DNA from: Glandiceps talaboti
Lineage: Eukaryota; Hemichordata; Enteropneusta; Spengelidae
NCBI RefSeq assembly: GCF_964340395.1
Contig: NC_135555.1
Coordinates: 12,322,746-12,386,745, forward strand
Direction: 5' to 3'
DNA: 64,000 bases
Made by a program: the position numbers and the translations under genes. The notes under the pieces were generated by a model. The model was not told where the DNA came from. It saw only the letters and a list, made by a program, of their open reading frames with translations, and did not search any database. Numbering within the stretch: the stretch's first letter is position 1; the number at the start of each line of letters is the position of its first letter. Below are positions 1-33,353 of this stretch, piece by piece.

Positions 1-105
1 GTGCCAAGAATTATTAATCCAATTCATTTGTTTACTTTCCCTGTCTGTTGCAGGTTCTGTTCGTCAATGCTTCAATGTCAGCAGTTGTACAATAAAGATA
101 GTTCT
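1..105 (+). repeat. Interspersed repeat copy in a SUPT16H intron
   Basis: This stretch (TTTGTTTACTTTCCCTGT, then TCAATGCTTCAATGT, then CAGTTGTAC) recurs at about 5040-5128 in the same orientation and at about 4766-4876 in inverse orientation. It lies upstream of the first visible SUPT16H exon and may be one arm of the foldback element seen at 4766-5128. Confidence 0.6.
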
Positions 106-172
106 AAATTGTTTCTATCTTATCTTCTTGAAGCTTATCCTGCCACTGTTACATTCTTGTCATGTTACGTGA

Positions 173-7779
<7,607 letters not shown>

Positions 7780-7904
7780 AGGCATGATAAGATAGCATTT
7801 ATACACAAGATGGCCACTCATAGACAACATGATGAGTTGGAACTCTCTCCTGTCAGTGCAGTTTTCAGAGTCTGAAATATTGCACACAATTACAATACTT
7901 CAAA

Positions 7905-8110
7905 TTGAAGTGTCAAACCAACCAATCATTTTATCATTTTTCGGTCATGTGACACTATTAGAATTGAAATGTTAACAATCATTGGCAGCGTTTGGAGTCA
8001 TGTGATTGGCTTTGAAGTTTCAACCAATCATTGGTGGTGTTTAGAGTCATGTGATTGGATTTGAAGTGTCAACCAATCAGCTGTGTGTGGTGAAGTCATG
8101 TGAATATTCA
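7905..8110 (+). repeat. CCAAT-containing tandem repeat in the SUPT16H 3' UTR region
   Basis: Degenerate units of about 60 bp built from GTCATGTGATTGG, TTTGAAGTTTCAACCAATCA and TTGGTGGTGTTTAGA, 130 bp after the stop codon. Each unit carries ATTGG/CCAAT sequences in both orientations. Confidence 0.7.
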
Positions 8111-8214
8111 AATGAAGCATGAACTAAATTTCTGCAGTCGTTATGGTTGGATATTCAAATTGAACTTTTCAGTCGATTTTGTACCAGTTTTTTAGTCGTG
8201 TGTCCATTATTCCC

Positions 8215-8220
8215 AATAAA
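8215..8220 (+). terminator. Candidate polyadenylation signal for SUPT16H
   Basis: AATAAA 436 bp after the TGA, in CCCAATAAATTG. It is the first canonical hexamer I noticed downstream. The true 3' end could lie further on, since an A-rich run follows at about 8451-8465. Confidence 0.4.
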
Positions 8221-9335
8221 TTGTAAAGCCAGCCACACCCCATCATTGGTCAGTTTTGTATTCATGTGGAGTAGTAAGCCACCAAGTCATTGGTAGGTTA
8301 GTGGTCATGTGATCATGTGACAACCAATTACAGCTTGTGTTGTATGCTTGACATCTATTGTACTCGATACAAAAAGCACTTCACTTATTTTTCCAGTTTT
8401 AGTAACCCCTCACTGTAGCTCAAAACAGTGAAGTAGTTTCAAATTTATATAAAAAAAAAAAAAATTAGTAGATGTAGGCATAAACAATCATAACATTATC
8501 ACAATTATTCTTTGCACAAATAACACAGCTATGGCTCTTGTGGGCAGAATACCTGCAAATGGTCTGTTTGTGATGTCAGTTTACCAGAACTAGACGTATG
8601 TACAGAAAAGGACAACTTCCATCATATATGTAGTACATCATTTTTGCTTTGTATATGCATACCATCTTGAATTTCACAGCCATGTTTTGAAGATCCACTC
8701 TCAACAATTGAGGACAAGTTAGTTCTCAAATTTATACAAACATCGCAATATACAACAATTTTGTGTCTTTTTTTTTTCAAGTCATGTGTAACTTCAGTAT
8801 GATAGAATGTCATTTAGATACAGTTTGATCAATAGCTGATAGCATATGTATTATACCGTGTTAGAATTTCTGTGTTTTGTTTACTGCAATTAAATTTGAC
8901 CTTTGACCTTGAAATGGTAGTCTCCTAACATCCCAAAGTAGAATATTCTTAGTGTTTTTAGATTGTGTTAGCCATAACCAGGACAACTGCCATTAAAATA
9001 CAACATATTCTGTCTTGTTTGTTTCTGTACGTTCTTTCTACTTAATATTTGTTTATGTAGTCTAGTAAAGATAAAGCAAACAGAATACAGATCAGTGTTT
9101 TGTGTCAAAACAATTATTTTGGCCTGCAGTTTGTATCATGTTGTTCAACAGCAGAGGTTTCCAAACAAATATGTTGATTTAAGTTCACCTTTGACCTTGT
9201 CCACAAAACCAAGATTAGCTAATGCCATACAAAAAAAATACAGATTTATTTTCCGTTTCACCTGACTCAAACCCCATTTCAATATACATACAATGGGAGC
9301 CAGTTAACCTGAAACACAGGTTACTGGAAATTTTT

Positions 9336-9640
9336 ACTAACATTGCTACATTTTATCGTGTGACAGTACAATTTATTATATTTCAATCCTTGTAAGGGTG
9401 TGGATCGCTTGAAACTAGCTCAATCACAGAAAATGTAGCAATGTTGGCAATGTATTTGTTGAGCCAGACGATAAAATGTAGCAATGTTGGTAAGGTGCTT
9501 GTGCAAGGCGATACAATGTAGCAGTATTAGTAATATTTTTGTTGTGCCAGACGATAAAATGTAGCAGTATTAGTAATATTTTTGTTGTGCCAGACAGTGA
9601 AATGTAGCAATGTTTGCACGATTTTTGTTGAGTATGCCAC
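9336..9640. repeat. Tandem ~50-bp repeat with an inverted copy upstream
   Basis: Direct units around CAGACGATAAAATGTAGCA and TATTAGTAATATTTTTGTTG are repeated about four to five times from 9425 to 9640. One inverted copy (ATTGCTACATTTTATCGTGT) lies at about 9340-9366. Noncoding. Apart from this block I see no gene in 8221-10040. Confidence 0.7.
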
Positions 9641-10039
9641 TACACTGTTTCACTTTAAACTGGCCCCTATCGTTGTTAAGATACTTTTCTGTCTGTAATA
9701 TTTGTAGTTTCTGTTGTCCAAGCAAATGTACTAACTTGTTGATCAACTCAACTTTTCTAACAGTTTTTTTTTCATTGCATAATGTGAGAAGTATGACATG
9801 GTAGGTCAAGGTGAGTTGAAATTTGCAATTTTTGTTGATAAAAAGGGAGGAAGGACAGTATTTGTTATGAATAGAGATAGAAGTTTTGGAGTCAAAATAT
9901 AAGAAATTATGGCTGTTGTTGAGATTTGATGGTGGTGTTATTAAATGAGATTTCCCAAGAATTGACAGTATTCAAAAAAAAAATTGTATATCTCTGTCAT
10001 ACCAGTGTAGAATAAATTTCTAATTGTATATAATATTGG

Positions 10040-10068
10040 TGGTCTTGTCAGTTTATGGAGATAGTGCC

Positions 10069-10114
<46 letters not shown>

Positions 10115-10200
10115 AGATAGTGAAATTAGTGAAGTGCCAAGTTTGTGTGTGTGTGTGTGTTGAGATAGTGTAGTGCCAGTTTTGTGTGTGCATGGTGATA
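10040..10200 (+). repeat. (GT)n microsatellite cluster
   Basis: A 40-bp GT tract at 10073-10112 and a shorter one at 10144-10160. Both are embedded in duplicated GAGATAGTG..AGTGCCA sequence, which suggests slippage plus segmental duplication. Confidence 0.85.
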
Positions 10201-10404
10201 GACAGTGAAGTGAAGTTGAGATGTAGACTGAAACATCCGTTGCTGTGGTTGCTCCGCCTCCGTAGACCTATACATAGCAAGTGAGTGCCTGTATGCCCAC
10301 AACGATGAATCTCTCAAGTCTAGGTGAGACATGGTCTGTTCATTTCAGGGGAATGTTGCATTCCAAGGGTTTGATAAAGTACACTTGAGATGATTTACAG
10401 CCCA

Positions 10405-10620
10405 TAACACCAAAGTAAAGCAATTTCTGTATGTATCACAATCGTTTATATCATCCACATCAAGTATAAAAGTATACTGTTTCATTTGCTAATTAACCAC
10501 ATTAGAAAGGCCACATGCGCTAGTTTGTAAATAAACCAATTGCAACAGTATACTTTTATTCTTGATATGAATGCTATAAACGAATGTAATACATAGATGA
10601 AGTGTTTTACTCCAGTGTTA
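10405..10620. mobile_element. Short inverted-repeat element, TA-flanked (copy 1)
   Basis: A 216-bp foldback element with arms of about 95 bp. The left arm starts TAACACCAAAGTAAAGCA and contains CAAGTATAAAAGTATACTG. The right arm ends with TTTTACTCCAGTGTTA and contains CAGTATACTTTTATTCTTG. Both ends terminate in TA, compatible with a TA target duplication as in Tc1/mariner-type nonautonomous elements. Related copies lie at 22281-22453, 54067-54280 and, partially, 57190-57290. No transposase is present. Confidence 0.75.
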
Positions 10621-11547
10621 CTCGTTGCATATTTCATCGAAACTACCAGTATTGTCACCTAGAAAAAGATTGTCACCAGAAGAAAATATTTTCCAAACTC
10701 GAGTATTTCGCAGTTTGTGAGTGTATGGTATTCCCTTTAGATCTTTTCCCGATTAGATGTCGGGAAACAATGAATATCAGAAACATTTGGATACAAATAT
10801 ACTTGAATATTTATTCGGTCTCTGAAAAACTAAATAAAGGAAAGAAACATGGTCTTGTTTAAATTGCAAGGTATAATTATAAAAACTTTTTTGTAACAAT
10901 TCTGAATATTGCGTCGTGTCAAATACATGTATAGTACAGTACTGTACATCGAAAGAAGTAAAAGTTCATGTTTTGTCATGTTCACGATGGAACTTTTGGC
11001 CAACCGAAAACAATGTAGGAGAAATTCCCCTTGTCTGTATTTTGTCACTGTGGTTGGTTGAGGCCCTTTATAAAGTTTCAGTTGATCAGAAGCGGTGAAT
11101 GTGACTGCTTCCCGTTTTCTCATTTCACGTGTGTGAGACACCACACAGTATATTATGGATTAGATTTGAGTTCCTTTCTGACGTCATGAAGGTGTGACCA
11201 TGATGGTGAAAAAGTGTTGGATCAACATAATTATATGCACAGACACGTGACATGTACGTTCTAGATAAATAATTTTATACAGCCCGCGATATTACCAATG
11301 TGAACCTTATAGCAATAATTCTTAAATTGTCAGAACTATTTTGGGGGGATTTTTAAAAGACCTTTTTAAAATTTCAAACCACTGTCGATTGCTGTTAGAT
11401 GAAGTGGTTAGAATTAATGCACATAGTCTCAAACATTTGAGAGACGGTACAGGCCTTGCTCACACGTTCATTCTCTTCCTCCATAATTATGATAATAAAA
11501 GAATTGTCATCAATTATCTACTTATGAATATCAAAAAGTTTAGTCTG
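10621..11547. other. Intergenic, nothing recognised
   Basis: AT-rich sequence between the foldback element and the 47-bp array. Short open frames on both strands show no splice context or recognisable protein features. Confidence 0.5.
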
Positions 11548-13112
11548 TAATCTGGCTTGACAGTATATTGCCCAGAGACTTGGCTATCTGACTTGGCATA
11601 CTGACTTGACAGTATAGCCCACAGACTTAGCTATCTGACTTGACATACTGGCTTGACAGTATAGCCCACAGACTTGGCTATCTGACTTGACATACTGGCT
11701 TGACAGTATAGCCCACAGACTTGGCTATCTGACTTGGCATACTGGTTTGACAGTATATAGCCAACAGACTTGGCTATCTGACTTGGCATACTGGTTTGAC
11801 AGTATAGCCCACAGACTATTGCCCACAGATTTGGCTATCTAACTTGGCATACTGGTTTGACAGTATATAGCCAACAGACTTGGCTATCTGACTTGGCATA
11901 CTGACTTGACAGTATAGCCCACAGACTTAGCTATCTGACTTGACAAACTGACTTGACAGTATAGCCCACAGACATCGCTATCTGACTTGACATACTGGCT
12001 TGACAGTATAGCCCACAGACTTGGCTATCTGACTTGACATACTGGCTTGACAGTATAGCCCACAGACTTGGCTATCTGACTTGACATACTGGTTTGACAG
12101 TATATAGCCAACAGACTTGGCTATCTGACTTGGCATACTGGTTTGACAGTATAGCCCACAGACTATTGCCCTCAGATTTGGCTATCTAACTTGGCATACT
12201 GGTTTGACAGTATATAGCCAACAGACTTGGCTATCTGACTTGACAGTATAGCCCACAGACTTAGCTATCTGACTTGACAAACTGACTTGACAGTATAGCC
12301 CACAGACATCGCTATCTGACTTGACATACTGGCTTGACAGTATAGCCCACAGACTTGGCTATCTGACTTGACATACTGGCTTGACAGTATAGCCCACAGA
12401 CTTGGCTATCTGACTTGACATACTGGTTTGACAGTATAGCCCACAGACTATTGCCCACAGATTTGGCTATCTAACTTGGCATACTGGTTTGACAGTATAG
12501 CCTGAAGACTTGGCTATCTGACTTGACATACTGGTTTGACAGTATATAGCCAATATACTTGGCTATCTGACTTGGCATACTGACTTGACAGTATAGCCCA
12601 CAGACTTAGCTATCTGACTTGACATACTGGCTTGACAGTATAGCCCACAGACTTGGCTATCTGACTTGGCATACTGACTTGACAGTATAGCCCACAGACT
12701 TAGCTATCTGACTTGACATACTGGCTTGACAGTATAGCCCACAGACTTGGCTATCTGACTTGGCATACTGGTTTGACAGTATATAGCCAACAGACTTGGC
12801 TATCTGACTTGGCATACTGACTTGACAGTATAGCCCACAGACTTAGCTATCTGACTTGACATACTGGCTTGACAGTATAGCCCACAGACCTGGCTATCTG
12901 ACTTGGCATACTGACTTGACAGTATAGCCCACAGACTTAGCTATCTGACTTGACATACTGGCTTGACAGTATATAATCTAGCCCACAGACTTGGCCATCT
13001 GACTTGGCATACTGACTTGACAGTATAGCCCACAGACTTAGCTATCTGACTTGACATACTGGCTTGACAGTATATATCTAGCCCACAGACTTGGTTATCT
13101 GCGACATACTAG
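11548..13112. repeat. Minisatellite/satellite array of a 47-bp unit (~33 copies)
   Basis: The unit reads GACTTGGCTATCTGACTTG, then ACATACTGGCTTGACAGT, then ATAGCCCACA. Subtypes differ by ATATAGCCAACA versus ATAGCCCACA, GGCATACTG versus GACATACTG, and an inserted GACTATTGCCC block at 11814, 12161 and 12446. That block shows a longer higher-order duplication. Each unit holds small inverted repeats (CATACTG/CAGTATA, TAGCC/GGCTA). All frames are interrupted, so it is noncoding. It sits between the convergent 3' ends of SUPT16H and gene A. Confidence 0.92.
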
Positions 13113-13592
13113 CTTGACAACTTGACTTTTCTGGCAAACGCCATATTTTTTTCAAGTGAAATAGCCAATTCTCTGTGCTACTGAGATGCGACGTGTTAAG
13201 CTGCCTCATCACAGCCATCACTGTACTGTAGAAAGGCAAAACGTCAGAATGCATCTTTCTACAAAAAAAGTTACATCGGTTGCTTTTATTAAATATAATA
13301 GTTTCTGAAATGAGAATTAAAATTGCGTCGATCAAATGAGATTCTACATCTCGTGGACGACCAATGGTCAGCAGTAGTTTATTAGTTGTGTTTTTCCAAT
13401 TATGGACATTAATGGAGGGGTCATTACATATATATTCATTAATTATTATTGTAATCCGTATACCTCAAACATTCAATATTTGATACATAAACTGGTATCT
13501 TGATTATATGTTGAAAGGTTGTTGTTGATATGTTGATAGGAGGGTCTTGAATACTTGGAATTATAAGTAGTTGGTGATGCATGATGCAATAT
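13113..13592. other. Intergenic, nothing recognised
   Basis: Unique-looking sequence between the 47-bp array and the 3' end of gene A. No exon-like segment with splice sites was seen. Confidence 0.5.
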
Positions 13593-13598
13593 TTTATT
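13593..13598 (-). terminator. Candidate polyadenylation signal of gene A
   Basis: AATAAA on the minus strand (TTTATT on plus), about 120 bp downstream of the gene A stop codon. This is a usual distance for a short 3' UTR. Confidence 0.45.
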
Positions 13599-13718
13599 GC
13601 AAAATGTATAGCACTGCTATTGTAGGCGACAAGTCACAAAAGTCATCGGAATCCACATCTTTCGAATTCTGGTCACTCGGCCCTCCGCTCTACTCGAAAA
13701 TTTGGGGTTTAAAATATC

Positions 13719-21066
<7,348 letters not shown>

Positions 21067-22280
21067 ATTTGGAAGATGTGCGATTTTAAAAAAGTGATTT
21101 TTGCAGTTAACTTGACGAAAGCCTCATGACATGACAAGTCAGGTCGTATACTTATCCTCGTATTGTACAATCAACCACTGAAAGCGACAACATTGAGGTC
21201 ATGAACCCGGACCCTTTCACATCAGAATTTGCATAATTGTTCATTTGCAAGTATAATAAAGTAACAACTGTGTCAAATTATTGTGCGGAGGCATAATTAC
21301 TCGGGCATGGCGTATGGAGTTCTCAATTGCACGTAATGAGGTCAGAGAACAAATTCCAGGCCCCAACAACTAAAGACAGCTATCGTGTCCTGGTGTGGAA
21401 ACATTTGACGCCATATTTCCATATTTCAGGAAACCTATACAATTACATGTAACAAAGACTACAACATACATACATACGACATGTATGGTTATGTTTGTAC
21501 AAATGGACGTTGTGTCATCTTTAGGTAATCTGATTGGATATACTTTTCAAAAAAAGGATATTTCCATTTTTTGTCAATGAATCATACATATATATTCGAT
21601 GACCGTACACAGTGTACCGATATGCTACATGTATTTTAATTACCCCAGAATTTGATTTGACTATTGGCTTGTTGTAAACATCAACGTAATATGAACGGAG
21701 ATTACTAATTAACATTTTAGCCACGTAATAAAATGTGATATTGCTCTCCCATACTGCAAAATACCCAGGGCTGAAAATACCAGTACGTGCTTTACAACAT
21801 CCGGGTATTTTGCTCGAAGGGACGCTGTCACAGTTTAGGGACTTGAAACCACCTGTTGATTAACTTGACCACTCGGTACATCAAATTTGTATTTCTGTTT
21901 TCGACAAAGGAACGCAACAGGTTTTCGTACTTCAAAATGATTTTAATACAAAAATCACAAAAAAATCAATCAGCATTTAATACTTATTATTCTTTTGTAA
22001 ACGCTATTAAGATATCATAATCATATACATCGTCGTAAACTAAACCCTCTTTTACGGCACCGTCCATCGTCGTTAACTACAGCCTCTTTTACGGCACCGT
22101 CCAAGACTCACAATCAGGGTTTGTAAGACTTCATCCGGACTAAGTACGAAGGTGCCAATACACACACAAATGTTGCGAGTGAAAGGAGTAACTTCAACAG
22201 AGCCTTTTAAAGCGTATGTACGTACGTATCCATGCGCACACTTCAAATTTAAATGTTACCTTTGCTTTCCATACAATTCA
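21067..22280. other. Intergenic between genes A and B
   Basis: This should contain the promoter of gene A (the start codon is at 21066, with no obvious acceptor just upstream) and the 3' flank of gene B. I see no coding exon here. Two nearly identical short blocks (CTCTTTTACGGCACCGTCCA) stand at about 22047 and 22083. Confidence 0.5.
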
Positions 22281-22453
22281 TAACACCAAAGTAAAGCATT
22301 TTCTTTATGTACCACAATCATTTATAGCATCTATGTCAAGTGTAAAAGTATACTGTTTCATTTGCTAATTGACCACATTAGAAAGGTCACATGCTAGGCT
22401 TGTAATTAAACCAATACTTTTGCATTTGATATGAATGCTATCAATGCGTGTTA
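22281..22453. mobile_element. Short inverted-repeat element, TA-flanked (copy 2, right arm shortened)
   Basis: Same family as 10405-10620: TAACACCAAAGTAAAGCATT, AAGTGTAAAAGTATACTG, TTTGCTAATTGACCACATTA. The right arm has lost an internal part, leaving ATATGAATGCTATCAA and a terminal GTGTTA. Confidence 0.7.
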
Positions 22454-22869
22454 CTCGTTGTATCAACCTGTACCTACTAGTGGTTCTCTACACATGAACA
22501 ATATTTGTGTATACTAGGGAATAACGAGGAATCATTTCTGATGCAACTCTCGTATCATCTATTTCAGTTTTGGTTGCACCATTCATATGTAATTGATCAT
22601 TATCAATGAAGAGAAATCGAAATTTTGGTATAAAAGAAAATGTTTTCTATAGTCTTTTTGTAGTGAAGTTATACATATTACATTTGTGTGTTTCTGAGTT
22701 CACGTTATCTTCCACGCTTTACAGTGTATGTTAAATGACAAGAAATTAATACACGACTTGACATGACAAGATGCACCCTTGCAAGATAGATTATTTAGTC
22801 AGTTTATATATCATGAGATCAGATTCATTACAATTCTTCAGTTCTTCGATGTTGACAGTTTCCCGGATG

Positions 22870-29463
<6,594 letters not shown>

Positions 29464-29502
29464 GTTGGATGTTGTGGCCTCCCGATCCAGCGAGGAAGAG
29501 AT
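29464..29502 (-). other. Gene B exon portion upstream of the chosen ATG
   Basis: A TTTGATTTGAAGGTTAG acceptor ends at 29503, so the exon holding the start codon is not the first exon. These 39 bases are open and in frame with the 29463 ATG, so translation could begin further upstream. Confidence 0.5.
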
Positions 29503-30101
29503 CTAACCTTCAAATCAAAGAAATATAAGTGAAATCTGTAATTAGTACTGAAGATATCATCTTGATATTAAAATTATTGGAGCGTACATGTCCATTTACA
29601 AAAGGAACGGAAAAGGCGTTTGTTCTCTACGAGGAAGTTTCATTTCCACGACGGAAAAAGACGTAAAATACACATATGTTGCGGTCCTTTGAAATGCTTC
29701 CAATCAGAACGGCTGTGATGGAAATCCAGATTGCACCTAAATAAGCTAGTTGCCATGGTTACTAAGCGGTAACAACGAGGATAATTAAACTTGTTATATA
29801 TGAGTTTTCTTTCCTGTGAATACGAACTCCATGTTTTGTATACTCAAGTTTGAACATTTTAATAACCTGTCTGTTTTTGTCCTTTCCGTATAAACACAAA
29901 AAATTACAGAAATAAATATCACACTTATCATAAAATTGTTGCATTTTTTTACGTAAATTCAGGGTAGTTGGCTTTTGATGTGGGTATAACCTCACGTGAC
30001 CATTTTACAATCTACCTTCAACGATGTAAACAACTCATGTCATGTAAGCGATGAGATCAGTAGTCCATTGTAGAAAAACAAACTAAATTCTTTTATTTGG
30101 T

Positions 30102-30131
30102 TGTGTGTGTGTGTGTGGGGGGGGGGGGGGG
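30102..30131 (+). repeat. (GT)n-(G)n tract
   Basis: GT repeats running into a run of about 16 G. Confidence 0.9.
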
Positions 30132-31318
30132 GCTAAGCTATTTTAGTTCTCATCCTACAAAATCGATTTTACTTTTAGTGGATGTTTTGTATCCCTAAAT
30201 ACAAATATTTCTTTAAAAAATGTCAAGTTGAGAAATTGAATAATTTTTGCTACAGTAAAGTAAAGTGTCAGCAAAAGAACTAATTTTTACTCACTACATA
30301 CTGGCTTTATATTCATAACACTACGAACACTATTACATACTGATTTGAAATTGATTGTGTGGTTTGAAGCAATTTTGGCCAATCTAGCTAGAAGGGGGAG
30401 GGGGTCTGGGTATAAGAATCTAGTTTTTTATCCTATAGTGAACTATTGATCTCGCCCCTAAGCTCTAAGAAGGTTTTCAATTTTTTTGGGAAAAATCACT
30501 AATTACATTTAATAAGAAATATTGGTTACTCATAATCAATGTACAATTCTTGCAAAGTACAGTAACTGTTAAAGAATATGCATACACCTTTGTTTCGAAA
30601 GAGTACAGGAAAGTGTATGGTAAAATTTGAGTGATCTTTACAAGTGTAAATAATCGACCACACTTTATATATTTCTCAAATGACGTGAAGAAATAGTTTG
30701 TTCAAAACGATTTGAGCGCGAATCCCAATTATTTAATTGACATGAATCACACAAATACCAACATTTCAAGAAATATATATGTAGTCACTACAGTCACGGT
30801 CACGGTCATGGTTATAGTTGAGGTCAGACTGAACATTGAGTACGAGTGTAAACCACTGCTAGTTAAAGTTGAGGTGAAGGTCAACCGCCTCTAGCAATAA
30901 GATTCAACCCACCATACACCTGTACAAAGTCTTGAATCGCTGGTTTGATCGTTGTCCGTAGGTTAACAGGACGCAATGATAGTAAGTAATAGTCACACAT
31001 ATATTGTGAAGCAACTTTTACCAATAAATTGCGTATTTTTCATAAAAATATAGCACATCGATGGCGAACTGTGGTTTTTAACGGACGACGCCCAATGTCA
31101 CCTGTACTGTACAGGCTGATTTATAGCTCTCTATTCACGGTGGAATGTTGTCATTCATGCTAAAGCTGGCATTCAACTCAAACAAGGCCAGTTATATACT
31201 ATTTGAAAGTAGTCGTTAGAGTTCACAAATGAAATTGGAACTCCCTTTATCCAATTATACTTTGGTCAGTCTATGGTAGTGTGTTCGACCATCTCAATCG
31301 CAATCATTGTTGAGTACT

Positions 31319-31460
<142 letters not shown>

Positions 31461-31589
31461 GCTCCAATGTCCATGGTAATTTAATCATGAAAAACGACAT
31501 TTATGTTAATCGAGACGCCATAAGTATCATATTAAAATCATAAATACTGTACGCCATCGATGTTATTGTATATTATGAGTCGTTCTTAC

Positions 31590-31624
31590 CATGTAGAGAT
31601 CGGTAACCGTGTTGTCATCAGCAG
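31590..31624 (-). other. Candidate 5' exon of gene B
   Basis: A 35-bp segment with a pyrimidine-rich acceptor (..TTTTCTTTTCAACAACCC..CTAG) and a GTAAG donor. It ends in ATG. Spliced to the 29502 acceptor, that ATG is in frame with the gene B signal peptide. A possible further upstream exon has its GTAAGT donor at 31756/31755. Expression is unproven. Confidence 0.3.
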
Positions 31625-31756
31625 CTAGCAAGGGTTGTTGAAAAGAAAACAGCTGTTACCTAGTCGTTTATCGGCATCCCTAGTTCATTATTCCCCCATT
31701 GAATCACACTCACAGTTCATGAATACATCCATGTCTTGAAATGTACACAACTTACC

Positions 31757-33347
31757 TTTTTTTCCCTCTAAAGCCAATGCTTGAATAAGAGTTCAGTACT
31801 GGCGAAGTTAATCAAAGCTTTGTTTAGAACGTAGAGATGCGTATGAACTCCAGTAGCAGTTAAAACAAGGAGCATGGGGGGCGGACCAACGCCCTATTGA
31901 GAAACTATGTCGTCGTGTACGGTCGGTCTACTCTGCAATGACATGACTTAGTCTGGCAAAGGCTAAGTCTTACTACCTTAAATACTCTGTATTGTTATAT
32001 TTCATAGAATGAAATGCGTTACAATTCGGCCGTGACCTCTTATTTCAAGTATAGCACGTGTACAGGTCATTCATGTGTTTAGACCAACCATTAGTTTACG
32101 AGGTTTGTCCCTGCTTCGGTGAGCCACAGGGGACAGGGCTATAAAACATGGAAATAAAGGATTCCTATTTTAGGTAAGTGATGTAACAGGAATATTAGCA
32201 GTCAAATAATCATTATCGTTATAATAATAATGTATTTCTATCCGATAATATTTTCCAAAATAAAATCCTTAAAAAGTGTAAGTGAACTTGAGAAAGAAGT
32301 CGTTAAATTGTTGAGACAATTAATCGAACTTGGCGTACACGTAAAGTACAACATCATAACTTCACACTAAAAGGTAAAATACACATAAATATTATTATTG
32401 AGGGAGGGGTGGGAGATTGAAGTGTCTGTGCCTATATGACAGGCGTCTGATCCGATACCCCGCTTCGTCGGAGGGGAGGGGTGGAAGAGGAAGAGAGATC
32501 GAGAGCGGGGTTGTCTGTGTGTCAGGTGAATTATCCGATCCCCTACTTCTAGTCATACAAGTCCGAAGTACTGTGAATGTAAACAAATTTTAGCTGCAAT
32601 GACACTTTTTTTCATTTTATTTTGGCTGACAAACAGTATACTTTTATTACACGTAGTTTACAGAAATTACCAGTGACAGTGATTCTGTTTTCACGCTGAT
32701 TTGTTTTGGCACAAACTTGGCATTGGTCCATTTAAATACGCTAAATGGGAATGGGGAAAATAAGTTTAAAAGCAAAATACATACGCTCACCGTGACATAT
32801 ATACTATTACATATAGACGTCGTAATGAAGAACACGTGCACGAATAAACAATAACGCAGAATCAAACCCCCAATTGCCATGGCCCTCAGATGTAGCAAGC
32901 AATTGTAATGATATAATATCAGTGATCTTATCAGCATCAGTAATGAATAAAACAAGTGTAATACATGAACGACGAGTTACTCCACTGTATTTCATGGCCG
33001 TTTATTGTGTGAGGGCGCCCTTGAAAATTTTGTTCATGTCTCGCACGCCGGGCGTCATCAGCACCTTGAGCACGCAATATTCTTGAAAACGGTTTCATTG
33101 CATGCGTTGGGGTTTGCAGCAACTTCAATGGGTGCATGATTCAGTACCATGCTGAATTAATCGCCTTGCCCTGCTAAGTATTTAACATTCAATATCTCTT
33201 TGCAATTGTATACTACACACACACACACACACAAACAAACAGCTGCCAACAACAACAAATCAGATGCATACACATATGGCCAGAAACACAACACACATGG
33301 CACTGCCACCACAGAAAAGACACAAATTATTTTATGGTAAAATCCAC
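31757..33347. other. Intergenic between gene B and the TOP1 3' end
   Basis: No coding exon recognised. It may include the gene B promoter. Two GC-richer blocks sit at about 32400-32560 and 33000-33070, without recognisable motifs. Confidence 0.45.
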
Positions 33348-33353
33348 TTTATT
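33348..33353 (-). terminator. Candidate polyadenylation signal of TOP1
   Basis: AATAAA on the minus strand about 1.6 kb downstream of the TOP1 stop codon. It would imply a long AT-rich 3' UTR (33.3-34.98 kb). I saw nothing else coding in that stretch. Confidence 0.35.

Noticed and set aside
11548-13112. CRISPR-like array
   Set aside because: The repeats are contiguous without unique spacers, vary between copies and sit among eukaryotic intron-containing genes.
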